Shown one piece after another: positions 41,197 to 48,728 of a DNA stretch of 64,000 bases. The first letter of the stretch is position 1, and every line of letters starts with the position of its first letter. A program made the position numbers and the translations under genes. This DNA is from Candidatus Woesearchaeota archaeon (GTDB lineage: Archaea > Nanobdellota > Nanobdellia > Woesearchaeales > GW2011-AR4), in contig JACQSQ010000013.1 in the NCBI GenBank assembly GCA_016211245.1, forward strand, positions 1 to 64,000. Direction: 5' to 3'. Below the pieces are notes generated by a model. That model did not search any database, was not told the origin of the DNA, and saw nothing but the letters and a program-made list of their open reading frames with translations.

Positions 41197-41204
41197 TTTA
41201 AAAA
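41197..41204 (+). promoter_or_regulatory. TATA box of the epimerase gene at 41229
   Basis: TTTAAAAA is centred about 28 nt before the ATG at 41229. Confidence 0.5.
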
Positions 41205-41228
41205 TAGACATTAAACACATAATCTAAA

Positions 41229-42131
41229 ATGAAAATACTAGTAACTGGCGGAGCGGGATTCATAGGAAGTTATATCGTAAAACACCTCCTGGATAATAAT
41301 CATAATGTGAAGATACTTGACATAAAAGAGCCGAAAATAAGGCACAAAAACCTTGAATTCGTCAAGAAATCAATTCTGGATGACATAAAAAAAGATATCA
41401 TGGGCTCTGATGCTGTTTTCCATTTTGCCGCATTATTGGGCGTTGACAACTCCGACAAAAAGCCATTGGAAACAATGAAAATCAATCTCGAGGGCTCTGT
41501 GAACGTCTTCAAGTCAGCGATTGATGCAGGCGTTAAAAATATGATATATTCTTCTTCATCTGAGGTTTACGGGGAGCCAAGGGAATTGCCTATAAAAGAG
41601 GATAGCGTGAAAGGTCCAGTCTCAACTTATGGTGTTTCCAAATTGGCTGCTGAGATTTATGCGAAAGCCTATAACCAAGAATTTGGAACTGATATCAGAA
41701 TTGTAAGATTTTTTAATGTCTATGGCCCGGGGCAGGAAAGCAATTGGGTTGTTCCTATATTTTTGAACAAGGCTTTGAGAAATGAGCCGATAACTGTATT
41801 TGGAAATGGCAACCAGACAAGATGCTTTACATATGTCGAGGATGTTGCAGAAGGCGTCTTGACTGTTTTTGAGAAAGGAAAATCTGGAGAGGCTTATAAT
41901 ATCGGCAATAATCAGCCAACCACAATACTTGAGCTTGCGCAGATTGCAAAGGAAATGACAAAAAGCAAATCTGAAATTATCAAATTGGGTTTTGGCAAGG
42001 AGACAAGATTGAAAGAAAGAGAAATCGAATACAGGATTCCGGACATTTCCAAGATGAAAGCATTGGGATGGCAGCCAAAGGTAATGATTAAGGATGGTGT
42101 TAAGAGGATATTGGAGAGTATGAAAAACTAA
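41229..42131 (+). CDS. NAD-dependent nucleotide-sugar epimerase (GalE-like extended SDR)
   Basis: A 300-residue extended SDR: VTGGAGFIGSYIVKHLLDN, DAVFHFAALLGV, MIYSSSSEVYGEP (catalytic Ser), VSTYGVSKLAAEIY (Tyr-x3-Lys), RFFNVYGPGQESNWVVPIF and FGNGNQTRCFTYVEDV. This is the UDP-glucose/UDP-GlcNAc 4-epimerase-like subgroup, shorter than classical GalE. The C-terminal PDISKMKALGWQPKV is standard. It could supply UDP-Gal, UDP-GalNAc or a galacturonic acid derivative; specificity cannot be read. Confidence 0.85.
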   Translation: MKILVTGGAGFIGSYIVKHLLDNNHNVKILDIKEPKIRHKNLEFVKKSILDDIKKDIMGSDAVFHFAALLGVDNSDKKPLETMKINLEGSVNVFKSAIDAGVKNMIYSSSSEVYGEPRELPIKEDSVKGPVSTYGVSKLAAEIYAKAYNQEFGTDIRIVRFFNVYGPGQESNWVVPIFLNKALRNEPITVFGNGNQTRCFTYVEDVAEGVLTVFEKGKSGEAYNIGNNQPTTILELAQIAKEMTKSKSEIIKLGFGKETRLKEREIEYRIPDISKMKALGWQPKVMIKDGVKRILESMKN

Positions 42132-42203
42132 AATCATTGGAAAAATATGGCAGATATGGCTATGATATAATAAAAGACGCTAAAAACAGGATAGGTGCAT
42201 AAA

Positions 42204-42497
42204 ATGGCAAAGGTTGTGACTTTAAGGCTAAAGGAAAAAGAGCTTGGTTTTATAGAAGAGTTATCTAGGAAAGAAAATGGCGACAGGTCTCATGCAGCCA
42301 GGAAACTAATAGATTACGGCTGGATTTACTTCATTTTAAAAAACTATAAAGAAGGGAAGATGAGCATAGGCAAGGCTGCAAAAGAGCTAAATTTGACAAT
42401 AACTGAAACAATAGAGCTTTTAGCTGATTTAGGAATAAACTCCCCTATAACTTATGAAGAATACTTGGAAGGTTATAGGAATTTAAAAGATATTTGA
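42204..42497 (+). CDS. UPF0175-like small protein with N-terminal ribbon-helix-helix-like segment
   Basis: The ATG at 42204 (MAKVVTLRLK) gives 97 residues; an ATG three codons earlier is possible. The N-terminus (VTLRLKEKELGFIEELSRKE) looks like a ribbon-helix-helix DNA-binding segment, and KNYKEGKMSIGKAAKELNLT with LLADLGINSPITYEEYLEG is the UPF0175 pattern. UPF0175 proteins are usually antitoxins paired with DUF3368/PIN toxins. No PIN gene is next to it, so it is an orphan or has another role. A TATA-like GATATAATAAAAG lies at about 42164. Confidence 0.7.
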   Translation: MAKVVTLRLKEKELGFIEELSRKENGDRSHAARKLIDYGWIYFILKNYKEGKMSIGKAAKELNLTITETIELLADLGINSPITYEEYLEGYRNLKDI

Positions 42498-42511
42498 TAA
42501 TTATTTTTCAT

Positions 42512-43795
42512 TCAGCTCCTCCCAATCCCGTGATAAGCTATTCCCATTGACTTTATCTTTTCCTTGTCCAAACAATTCCTGCCGTCAATTACAACCAAAA
42601 TCTTATGCTTCTTTAATTTCTCCAAATCCATTGACTTAAACTCTTTGTGGTCAGTAACCAAAACCAAATAATCAGATTTGTTCAATAACTCATCCAAATC
42701 CCTGACATTGCTTTCTTTCTGAACATGGGGGTCAAAGACAAAAACATCTGCTCCTCTTGTTTTCAGGATGTTAATCACTTCATAAGCTGGACTTTCGCGG
42801 ACATCATCGACATTTGCTTTGTACGCTATTCCCAAAACACCGACTTTTGCGCCTTTGATCGCTTTTTTTAATTTTTTCAATTCATTTTCCAATAATTCGA
42901 CTGTATAATGGGGCATGTTATTGTTGATTTCACGAGCCAATTTTAAGAACTCATGATTAAATCCAAATTGTCTGCCTTTTTCTATCATATAATAAGGGTC
43001 TTGACTAATGCAGTGTCCCCCCACCCCGCTGCCAGGATAATGCGGCATGAACGCAAACGGTTTTGTTGAGGCGCCTTTAATAACTTCAAGAATATCAATC
43101 CCTGCCTTGTCAAAGCTTTGCGCCATCTCATTCACAAATGCAATGTTAATATCCCTAAAAGTGTTTTCCATTATTTTCGTGGCTTCTGCTGCTTTAACAC
43201 TACTAAGTTCTAAAACATTCGCATTTAGAATTCCTCGATAGAAATCTGCAGCCGCCTGAGTAGCCTCTTTTGTAATCCCTCCGACAACCCTTGGCAGCAT
43301 TTCAATAGTCCATTTTTTGTTGCCTGGGTCAATCCTTTCAGGGCAATGCGCCACAAGCAAATCATTTTTTTGAATGTTAAATTTCTCTTTTTGCAATATG
43401 GGCAAAACAACTTCCTCAATCGTTCCAGGATAAATTGTTGATTCTATTACAAGCAAAGCGCCTTGCCTTATGAATTTTGAAACGGTCGATACAGAATTCA
43501 TTACTGCAGTCAAATCAGGGGAATTATTCCTGTCAACAGGAGTTGGAACGCAGACAATAACAACATCAGAAACAGGAATGCATTCTTTCGGGTCTGTTGT
43601 TGCCCTGATTTTATTCTTCAATGATCTTAATTTGCCTGCAACATACTCATCTTCAATCGGGCTTTCATTTTTATTTACGCTGTCAATCTTGCTTTTGTCA
43701 ACATCAAAACCATACACTTTATGGCCTTTTTCAGCGCATAAACAGGCGAGAGGCAGGCCGACATAGCCTAATCCAACAATGGTAATTGTTTTCAT
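42512..43795 (-). CDS. UDP-N-acetyl-hexosamine dehydrogenase (WecC/WbpA-like nucleotide-sugar dehydrogenase)
   Basis: A 427-residue protein of normal length: ITIVGLGYVGLPLACLCAEK (NAD-binding), VYGFDVD, VCVPTPVD, IESTIYPGT, HCPERIDPG, and the catalytic cysteine in GSGVGGHCISQDPYYM, a segment typical of dehydrogenases acting on UDP-GlcNAc or UDP-ManNAc. The C-terminal UDP-binding domain has VGVLGIAYKANVDDVRESPA. With WecB at 27874 it could make UDP-ManNAcA; UDP-GlcNAc oxidation as by WbpA is the alternative. It is distinct from the dehydrogenase at 14612. Confidence 0.88.
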   Translation of the reverse strand: MKTITIVGLGYVGLPLACLCAEKGHKVYGFDVDKSKIDSVNKNESPIEDEYVAGKLRSLKNKIRATTDPKECIPVSDVVIVCVPTPVDRNNSPDLTAVMNSVSTVSKFIRQGALLVIESTIYPGTIEEVVLPILQKEKFNIQKNDLLVAHCPERIDPGNKKWTIEMLPRVVGGITKEATQAAADFYRGILNANVLELSSVKAAEATKIMENTFRDINIAFVNEMAQSFDKAGIDILEVIKGASTKPFAFMPHYPGSGVGGHCISQDPYYMIEKGRQFGFNHEFLKLAREINNNMPHYTVELLENELKKLKKAIKGAKVGVLGIAYKANVDDVRESPAYEVINILKTRGADVFVFDPHVQKESNVRDLDELLNKSDYLVLVTDHKEFKSMDLEKLKKHKILVVIDGRNCLDKEKIKSMGIAYHGIGRS

Positions 43796-43818
43796 ACTTT
43801 AGACGCAACTGATGTTGA

Positions 43819-43826
43819 TTTATAAA
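43819..43826 (-). promoter_or_regulatory. TATA box of the dehydrogenase gene
   Basis: TTTATAAA is centred 27 nt before the minus-strand ATG at 43795. Confidence 0.6.
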
Positions 43827-43858
43827 GTTTTCTTAGTCATAAAAATCAAATAATAACC

Positions 43859-43866
43859 TTTATAAA
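43859..43866 (+). promoter_or_regulatory. TATA box of the carbamoylation cassette
   Basis: TTTATAAA is centred 26.5 nt before the ATG at 43889. The genes from 43889 to 47374 overlap or nearly touch, so one promoter probably serves all five. Confidence 0.65.
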
Positions 43867-43888
43867 CAAAATTATTTTGCTTTCGCCT

Positions 43889-44104
43889 ATGTCTAATTAT
43901 AATCATGATTTCAAGAGCGACAAACTGTACACTATAGGAATAAATACGGGTTTTTTTGTTGCCTTTCTGCTTTTCGCTTCACTATTTTATCTTATACTTA
44001 GCTTTCTTAATAAGGTTCCCCAGGCAATCAGATATTACCATATCTTATTGTTTGTGGCGCTAACTTATTTTATAAGGCTTTTGGCATTGAAATTTAAAAA
44101 ATGA
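43889..44104 (+). CDS. Small membrane protein in SxtJ position
   Basis: The ATG at 43889 (MSNYNHDF) gives 71 residues; the TTG at 43877 is too close to the TATA box. Two membrane helices are visible (about 18-40 and 50-66) with a basic C-terminus (LALKFKK). Its place before a carbamoyltransferase, in a set that also contains SxtK-like and DUF5989 proteins, matches SxtJ-type proteins. SxtJ proteins are usually longer, so sequence support is weak. It overlaps the next gene by 4 nt. Confidence 0.55.
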   Translation: MSNYNHDFKSDKLYTIGINTGFFVAFLLFASLFYLILSFLNKVPQAIRYYHILLFVALTYFIRLLALKFKK

Positions 44105-44349
44105 GCAATATACAAATATTTTTTAAAGGAGTAAAACGGGGTTTTGGGGATTTTTCCCATCTCATAAACAACATCATTAATTTTTTCCTTCTTTTGATAG
44201 TTTACATCGTTGGAATTGGCCCGGTTTCAGCTATAAGCAAATTATTCGGAAAGCATTTTCTTGACATTAAAAGACAAAACAAAGCATCCAACTGGCATGA
44301 GCATAAGGTCACAAAACAACCGATAGAAAAATATTACAGGACTTTTTGA
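44101..44349 (+). CDS. Small membrane protein, SxtK-like
   Basis: An 82-residue protein with one long hydrophobic region (about 24-43). GPVSAISKLFGKHFLDIKRQ, then NWHEH and the C-terminal end KYYRTF follow the pattern I know from small proteins beside carbamoyltransferases ('..P...l.rLFGkd.L......W......Y.RqF'). The ATGA overlap with the previous gene and direct contact with the carbamoyltransferase gene imply a shared complex. Its exact function is unknown in the family. Confidence 0.6.
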   Translation: MSNIQIFFKGVKRGFGDFSHLINNIINFFLLLIVYIVGIGPVSAISKLFGKHFLDIKRQNKASNWHEHKVTKQPIEKYYRTF

Positions 44350-44354
44350 TTAAA

Positions 44355-46091
44355 ATGACAGCAATTCTCGGAATTTCATGTTTTTATCATGATGCGGCAG
44401 CGTGCCTTATCAAAGACGGCATTGTTGTAGCGGCAGCAGAAGAGGAAAGGTTCACAAGAAAGAAGCACGACATTAGTTTTCCCATCAACGCTATAAGTTA
44501 CTGCCTTAAAGAGGGGGAAATAACCGGACAGCAGCTAAATTATGTAGCTTTCTACGAGAAGCCGCTGCTGAAATTCGAGAGGCTATTGAGCATGCATTTG
44601 GAAATGTTCCCGAGGTCGTTTTGGTCTTTCTACAAGGCATTGCCTGCATGGATAAATGAGAAATTGAGGGTGCCGGGAATTATACGAAAAAAACTGCATT
44701 ACAAGGGAGATATCATGTTCATTGAACATCATCTTGCGCATGCAGCATCATCATTTTTGGTAAGCCCGTTTGAAGAAGCCGCTATTCTAACAGTTGACGG
44801 CGTTGGGGAATGGGCGACTGCATCATACGGCTATGGCAAAGGAAATGATATAACCCTCTTGAAAGAATTGAGGTTTCCACATTCCATTGGGCTTTTATAC
44901 AGCACAGTTACCGCGCACCTCGGATTTTCTGTAAATAACTCGGAGTACAAGGTCATGGGTCTTTCACCCTATGGAAAGCCGGTGTATTATGACGACTTCA
45001 AGAGGGTTGTTGATATAAAGGAAGATGGGAGCATAGAGTTTGACATGTCCTATTTTGATTTCCATTACAAGCTTACGATGCCCAGCAAAAAGTTTGAAGA
45101 AGAGTTTGGAAAAATAAGAAAGCCTCATGAAGAGGTCACGCAAAAACACAAGGATATTGCAGCCTCGCTGCAGAAAATAACAGAAGAAATGATATTTAAG
45201 ATGCTGAATCACCTGCACAAGGAAACAAAGATGGATAACCTTTGCATGGCAGGGGGAGTTGCATTGAACTCGGTTGCTAACGGAAAAATAACAAGAAACA
45301 CGCCATTCAAGAAAGTCTGGATACAGCCTGCTGCAAGCGACGCTGGCACTTCCTTGGGGGCGGCTGCTTATGCTTATAACACAATTCTGGGCAATAAAAG
45401 AAAATATACAATGAAATCCGCTTATCTTGGGCCTTCTTACTCAGCTGAATACCTGCAGAAATTTCTGGATGATGATGGGGTTATATATAAAAAATTCAAA
45501 GATGACACAGCTTTGGTAAAATTAGCTGCCAAACTGCTTTTCGAAAGCAATGTCATCGGATGGTATCAGGGCAGGATGGAGTGGGGGCCAAGGGCATTAG
45601 GGGCAAGAAGCATTTTGTCAAATGCAACAAACCCCAAGATGAAGGACATCCTGAACCTAAAGGTCAAGCACAGGGAGCATTTCAGACCTTTTGCGCCGGT
45701 TATAAGCAAAGAGGACGTTCATGATTATTTTGAGATTGACAAGGATGAAGAGCCATTCATGCTTTTTGTCTATCCTTTCAAGGAAAAAGTGAGGCATCTT
45801 GTGCCAAGCGTTGTCCATGTTGACGGAAGCGGCAGGCTGCAAACCACTTCAAAAGAAGAAAACCCTCTGTATTATGGAGTTATAAAAGAGTTTGAAAAGC
45901 TCAGCAAGATACCAATACTTGTCAATACCTCATTCAACATAAGGGGCGAGCCGATCGTATGCACTCCTGAGGATGCCTACAGGTGCATGATGGGCACAGG
46001 GATTGATTATCTTGTCATGGATAAATTCCTGATAAAAAGAGCCGATAATCCGAAAGATATGTGGGACAGTGAGAAAATTGCCACGGACTAG
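44355..46091 (+). CDS. Carbamoyltransferase (NodU/TobZ/SxtI family)
   Basis: The ATG at 44355 (MTAILGIS) gives 578 residues. N-terminal Kae1-like domain: GISCFYHDAAACLI, AAAEEERFTRKKHD, EHHLAHAASSFLVSP (metal-binding His) and TVDGVGEWA. C-terminal domain: GRMEWGPRALGARSILSN, HREHFRPFAPVI and VNTSFNIRGEPIV. These enzymes form carbamoyl-adenylate from carbamoyl phosphate and ATP and transfer the carbamoyl group to a hydroxyl, often on a sugar. It is likely to carbamoylate the surface glycan or its precursor. All main motifs are intact. Confidence 0.92.
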   Translation: MTAILGISCFYHDAAACLIKDGIVVAAAEEERFTRKKHDISFPINAISYCLKEGEITGQQLNYVAFYEKPLLKFERLLSMHLEMFPRSFWSFYKALPAWINEKLRVPGIIRKKLHYKGDIMFIEHHLAHAASSFLVSPFEEAAILTVDGVGEWATASYGYGKGNDITLLKELRFPHSIGLLYSTVTAHLGFSVNNSEYKVMGLSPYGKPVYYDDFKRVVDIKEDGSIEFDMSYFDFHYKLTMPSKKFEEEFGKIRKPHEEVTQKHKDIAASLQKITEEMIFKMLNHLHKETKMDNLCMAGGVALNSVANGKITRNTPFKKVWIQPAASDAGTSLGAAAYAYNTILGNKRKYTMKSAYLGPSYSAEYLQKFLDDDGVIYKKFKDDTALVKLAAKLLFESNVIGWYQGRMEWGPRALGARSILSNATNPKMKDILNLKVKHREHFRPFAPVISKEDVHDYFEIDKDEEPFMLFVYPFKEKVRHLVPSVVHVDGSGRLQTTSKEENPLYYGVIKEFEKLSKIPILVNTSFNIRGEPIVCTPEDAYRCMMGTGIDYLVMDKFLIKRADNPKDMWDSEKIATD

Positions 46092-47208
46092 CAAGCTAAA
46101 GAATATTGCCGTGAACCTGATTTTGCTTCTTTTCTCATTGGCTGCAGCTTTTCTTGCGGCAGAGCTTATAGTTTCCATATTCTTTCCGCAGGATTTGCAG
46201 AAATATAACCTAGACCAGGATATTGTCCACAGCCCAAGGCCCAATACCGTAACAAGGCTCAGCGGGCCGGAATTTACAGTTGTCAGGGCCACAAACTCAA
46301 AAGGGCTTGTGGACTATGAATATAATTATGAATTTGACGGCTTTACCATTGTGGCGCTGGGAGATTCCTTTACAGAAGCATCCCAAGTCAGTCTGGAGGA
46401 GGGATTCCCAAAAATTTTGGAGAAGAAACTTAAGGCGGGATATGAACAAATAAGGGTTGTCAATTGCGGAATTGGCAATACGGGAACAGACCAGCAGATG
46501 ATATTCCTGCAAAAGGAGTGCATCAAGTATCATCCAAATATTGTCATGCTGAATTTTTATATAGGCAATGACTTTGCCAATAATTATGCATCTCTTGTGA
46601 CCGGCTATGAAAAAGGAAAGCTCACTGACAAAAGGCCGGTGAAGTTCTCAAGATTCCAGAGATTTTTTCATTTCCTTAATACAAGGTCCCATTTTGTAAA
46701 GCTTGCCGAGAACATATTCCTCAACAGCGATTTTACAAGGAAATTCCTGTTCAAAATAGGCCTGTATAAAACTACAGGCGAGCCTTACGACAATCCAATA
46801 AGCCTGCAGCATGTATTCTTCATGAAAAATGAGATAAGTGATATTGGATACAACAAGACGCTGCTCATCATGGACAAGCTGATTAATTACACAAAATCTC
46901 AGAATGCGCAGCTGATAGTTACAATCATCCCCACAAGAGAGCAGGTTGATAATAGCAAATTCAAAGAGCATTTTGAGATTTATAAAAAAATAAACATCTC
47001 TGTCAATATGACTTACCCAAATGCAATCTTGGCTGATTACCTAAAGAGGAATAAGATTATAGCTATAGACTTGCTGCCTGATTTCAAAGCTGAGAACATA
47101 AACAACACATTTTACTTCAACGAAGATGAGCATTTTAATAAAATAGGGCACCAGATGGCTGCTGATGTCATCTTCGAAAGATTAATAAAGTCCAATTTAA
47201 TTTCTTAA
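46069..47208 (+). CDS. Membrane-anchored SGNH hydrolase (SxtL-like position)
   Basis: A 379-residue protein starting with GTG inside the carbamoyltransferase gene (23-nt overlap). Basic N-terminus, membrane helix (about 11-34), then an SGNH domain: ALGDSFTEASQ (Ser), NCGIGNTGTDQQM, NFYIGNDFANN and DEHFNKIGHQMA (His). It is closest in the window to the SGNH protein at 57717 (shared 'GTDQQ' and 'GND'). In saxitoxin clusters a GDSL protein, SxtL, accompanies the carbamoyltransferase. It may transfer or remove small groups on an extracytoplasmic glycan. Confidence 0.82.
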   Translation: MRKLPRTSKLKNIAVNLILLLFSLAAAFLAAELIVSIFFPQDLQKYNLDQDIVHSPRPNTVTRLSGPEFTVVRATNSKGLVDYEYNYEFDGFTIVALGDSFTEASQVSLEEGFPKILEKKLKAGYEQIRVVNCGIGNTGTDQQMIFLQKECIKYHPNIVMLNFYIGNDFANNYASLVTGYEKGKLTDKRPVKFSRFQRFFHFLNTRSHFVKLAENIFLNSDFTRKFLFKIGLYKTTGEPYDNPISLQHVFFMKNEISDIGYNKTLLIMDKLINYTKSQNAQLIVTIIPTREQVDNSKFKEHFEIYKKINISVNMTYPNAILADYLKRNKIIAIDLLPDFKAENINNTFYFNEDEHFNKIGHQMAADVIFERLIKSNLIS

Positions 47209-47212
47209 ATTC

Positions 47213-47374
47213 ATGGCGAGCAGGTTTTATTTGCTAAGCGACATCTGGAGCTTCATGAAGGAAAGAAAGAAATGGTGGCTTTTGCCGATAGTCATAATGC
47301 TGCTTTTGGTTGGAATTTTGATTGTGGTGGGGCAAAGCTCCGCATTAAGCCCGTTTATTTATGCTTTGTTCTAG
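47213..47374 (+). CDS. DUF5989 family small membrane protein
   Basis: A 53-residue protein that starts 4 nt after the SGNH stop. DIWSFMKERKKWWLLPIVIM is followed by one membrane helix and QSSALSPFIYALF at the end. 'F..ERKKWWLLP' and 'SALaPFIYtLF' are the signature of DUF5989, a family that accompanies carbamoyltransferases and SxtJ-type proteins in bacterial clusters. It completes the five-gene cassette. The function of DUF5989 is not known; a membrane adaptor for the carbamoylation complex is a guess. Confidence 0.8.
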   Translation: MASRFYLLSDIWSFMKERKKWWLLPIVIMLLLVGILIVVGQSSALSPFIYALF

Positions 47375-47381
47375 GCTAAAA

Positions 47382-47389
47382 TTTAAATA
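47382..47389 (+). promoter_or_regulatory. TATA box of the 47413-49653 operon
   Basis: TTTAAATA is centred about 27 nt before the ATG at 47413. Confidence 0.6.
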
Positions 47390-47412
47390 GTGTTATCTTT
47401 TTTTAAATAGCT

Positions 47413-48135
47413 ATGAGAATTTTAATAACAGGAGGAGCGGGAGCATTGGGCAGTTCTTTAAAAAAAGTTTTCAAGAATGCATACTGCCCAACTCGCAAGG
47501 AGATGGATGTGACAAGTGCCCGCTCTGTAAACAAAGCTGTTCTGAAGTATAATCCTGATGTATTAATTCATGCAGCCGCCTTAGTCGGCATAAGGGAGTG
47601 CGAAGAAAATAAAGAGAAAGCATGGCTTACAAATGTAGAAGGAACGCAAAATATTGTCAATGCCTTGAGGAAATTAAACAATAACTGCTATTTGATTTAT
47701 ATGTCAACTGCATGCGTTTTTGCAGGCGAACAGGAAAAATATTATGCAGAAGACGACATTCCTGGCCCAAAGAATTATTATTCCTTAACAAAGCTCTGCG
47801 GCGAGCTTGTTGCAAGGCAATACACAAACACATGCATTATAAGGACAAATTTCGCGCCAAAATCACAATGGAAATATCCAAAGGCATTTGTTGACAGATA
47901 TGGCACGTATCTTTTCAGCGATAATGTTGCCGAAGGCATTCTTGATGTTGTGAAGAAAAAGCCAAGAGGGATAATACACATTGTTGGCAGCAAACGAATG
48001 AGCATGTATGAATTGGCGCTGTTGGTAGGCTCTAAAAATACAGGCAAGATGACTTTGCAGGAATATCAAGGTCCGCCTTTGACAGTAGACATGAGCTTAT
48101 CAACAAAGGAATGGAAGAAATATCAAATAAAGTAA
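47413..48135 (+). CDS. Sugar-nucleotide reductase/epimerase (RmlD-like SDR)
   Basis: A 240-residue SDR, shorter than usual RmlD (about 290). ILITGGAGALGSSLKKVF, MDVTSARSVNKAVLKYNPDV, IHAAALVGIRECEENKEKA, YMSTACVFAGE and NYYSLTKLCGE (Tyr-x3-Lys) follow the dTDP-4-dehydrorhamnose reductase layout. The C-terminal substrate domain is reduced. It probably reduces a 4-keto-sugar nucleotide; no other dTDP-rhamnose genes (RmlA, B, C) are visible, so rhamnose itself is uncertain. Confidence 0.78.
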   Translation: MRILITGGAGALGSSLKKVFKNAYCPTRKEMDVTSARSVNKAVLKYNPDVLIHAAALVGIRECEENKEKAWLTNVEGTQNIVNALRKLNNNCYLIYMSTACVFAGEQEKYYAEDDIPGPKNYYSLTKLCGELVARQYTNTCIIRTNFAPKSQWKYPKAFVDRYGTYLFSDNVAEGILDVVKKKPRGIIHIVGSKRMSMYELALLVGSKNTGKMTLQEYQGPPLTVDMSLSTKEWKKYQIK

Positions 48136-48152
48136 TAGTATGAATAACTAAT

Positions 48153-48728
48153 ATGAAGAACCCAAGAAAATTGCATTTAGGATGCGGTACAGACATAAAG
48201 AAGGGCTATTTGAATCTCGACAAAGCAAAAATAAAGGGAGCTGATGTAGTGCATGATCTGGACAAGTATCCATGGCCCTTCAAAGACAATTATTTTGACG
48301 AGGTTTACGGGCAGGATGTTATAGAGCATGTCAAGGACTTGTTCAAGTCAATGCAGGAAATCCACAGGATATGCAGCAACGGGGCAACTGTGAGATTGGT
48401 TGTGCCATACTGGCATTCATCCGCGGCATTTTACCCAAACCACCATTATTTCTTCAATGTAGACAGCATGAAATTCTTTACAGAGCCAAACAGGACTTAT
48501 GACTCCTATCCGGGATTCAAGATGGAAAAAATAAGGTTAATCCCCTCAAGAATAGGGTGGATTATCCCCCCAATCCCGATGCCAAAATCATTATTCCCCA
48601 ATGTGATAGACTTAAGGCATTTGGCCAGCTACCTTCTGGGAGAAATAATCTTGAAAATAGATTTTACCATGAAAGTCGTCAAGAACAAGAAAAATGAGAA
48701 AAAGCTTCGTTTCAATTATAATTGTTAA
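48153..48728 (+). CDS. Class I SAM-dependent methyltransferase
   Basis: A 191-residue protein: RKLHLGCGTDIKKGYLNLDK (SAM motif I), VVHDLDKYPWPFKDNYFDEV and QDVIEHVKDLFKSMQEIHRI (motif IV region), VRLVVPYWHSSA. The typical 'YPWPF.D..FD....DVLEHV' pattern places it among methyltransferases of polysaccharide clusters, which often O-methylate sugars. Its 3' end overlaps the next GT2 gene by 35 nt, so the two are tightly coupled. Confidence 0.8.
   Translation: MKNPRKLHLGCGTDIKKGYLNLDKAKIKGADVVHDLDKYPWPFKDNYFDEVYGQDVIEHVKDLFKSMQEIHRICSNGATVRLVVPYWHSSAAFYPNHHYFFNVDSMKFFTEPNRTYDSYPGFKMEKIRLIPSRIGWIIPPIPMPKSLFPNVIDLRHLASYLLGEIILKIDFTMKVVKNKKNEKKLRFNYNC

Noticed and set aside
42099..42200. Open frame of 32 codons (EDIGEYEKLKSLEKYGRYGY and on) before the UPF0175 gene
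   Set aside because: It has no ATG or GTG start, only an internal TTG, and overlaps the epimerase end. It could be a leftover gene fragment but cannot be supported as a CDS.
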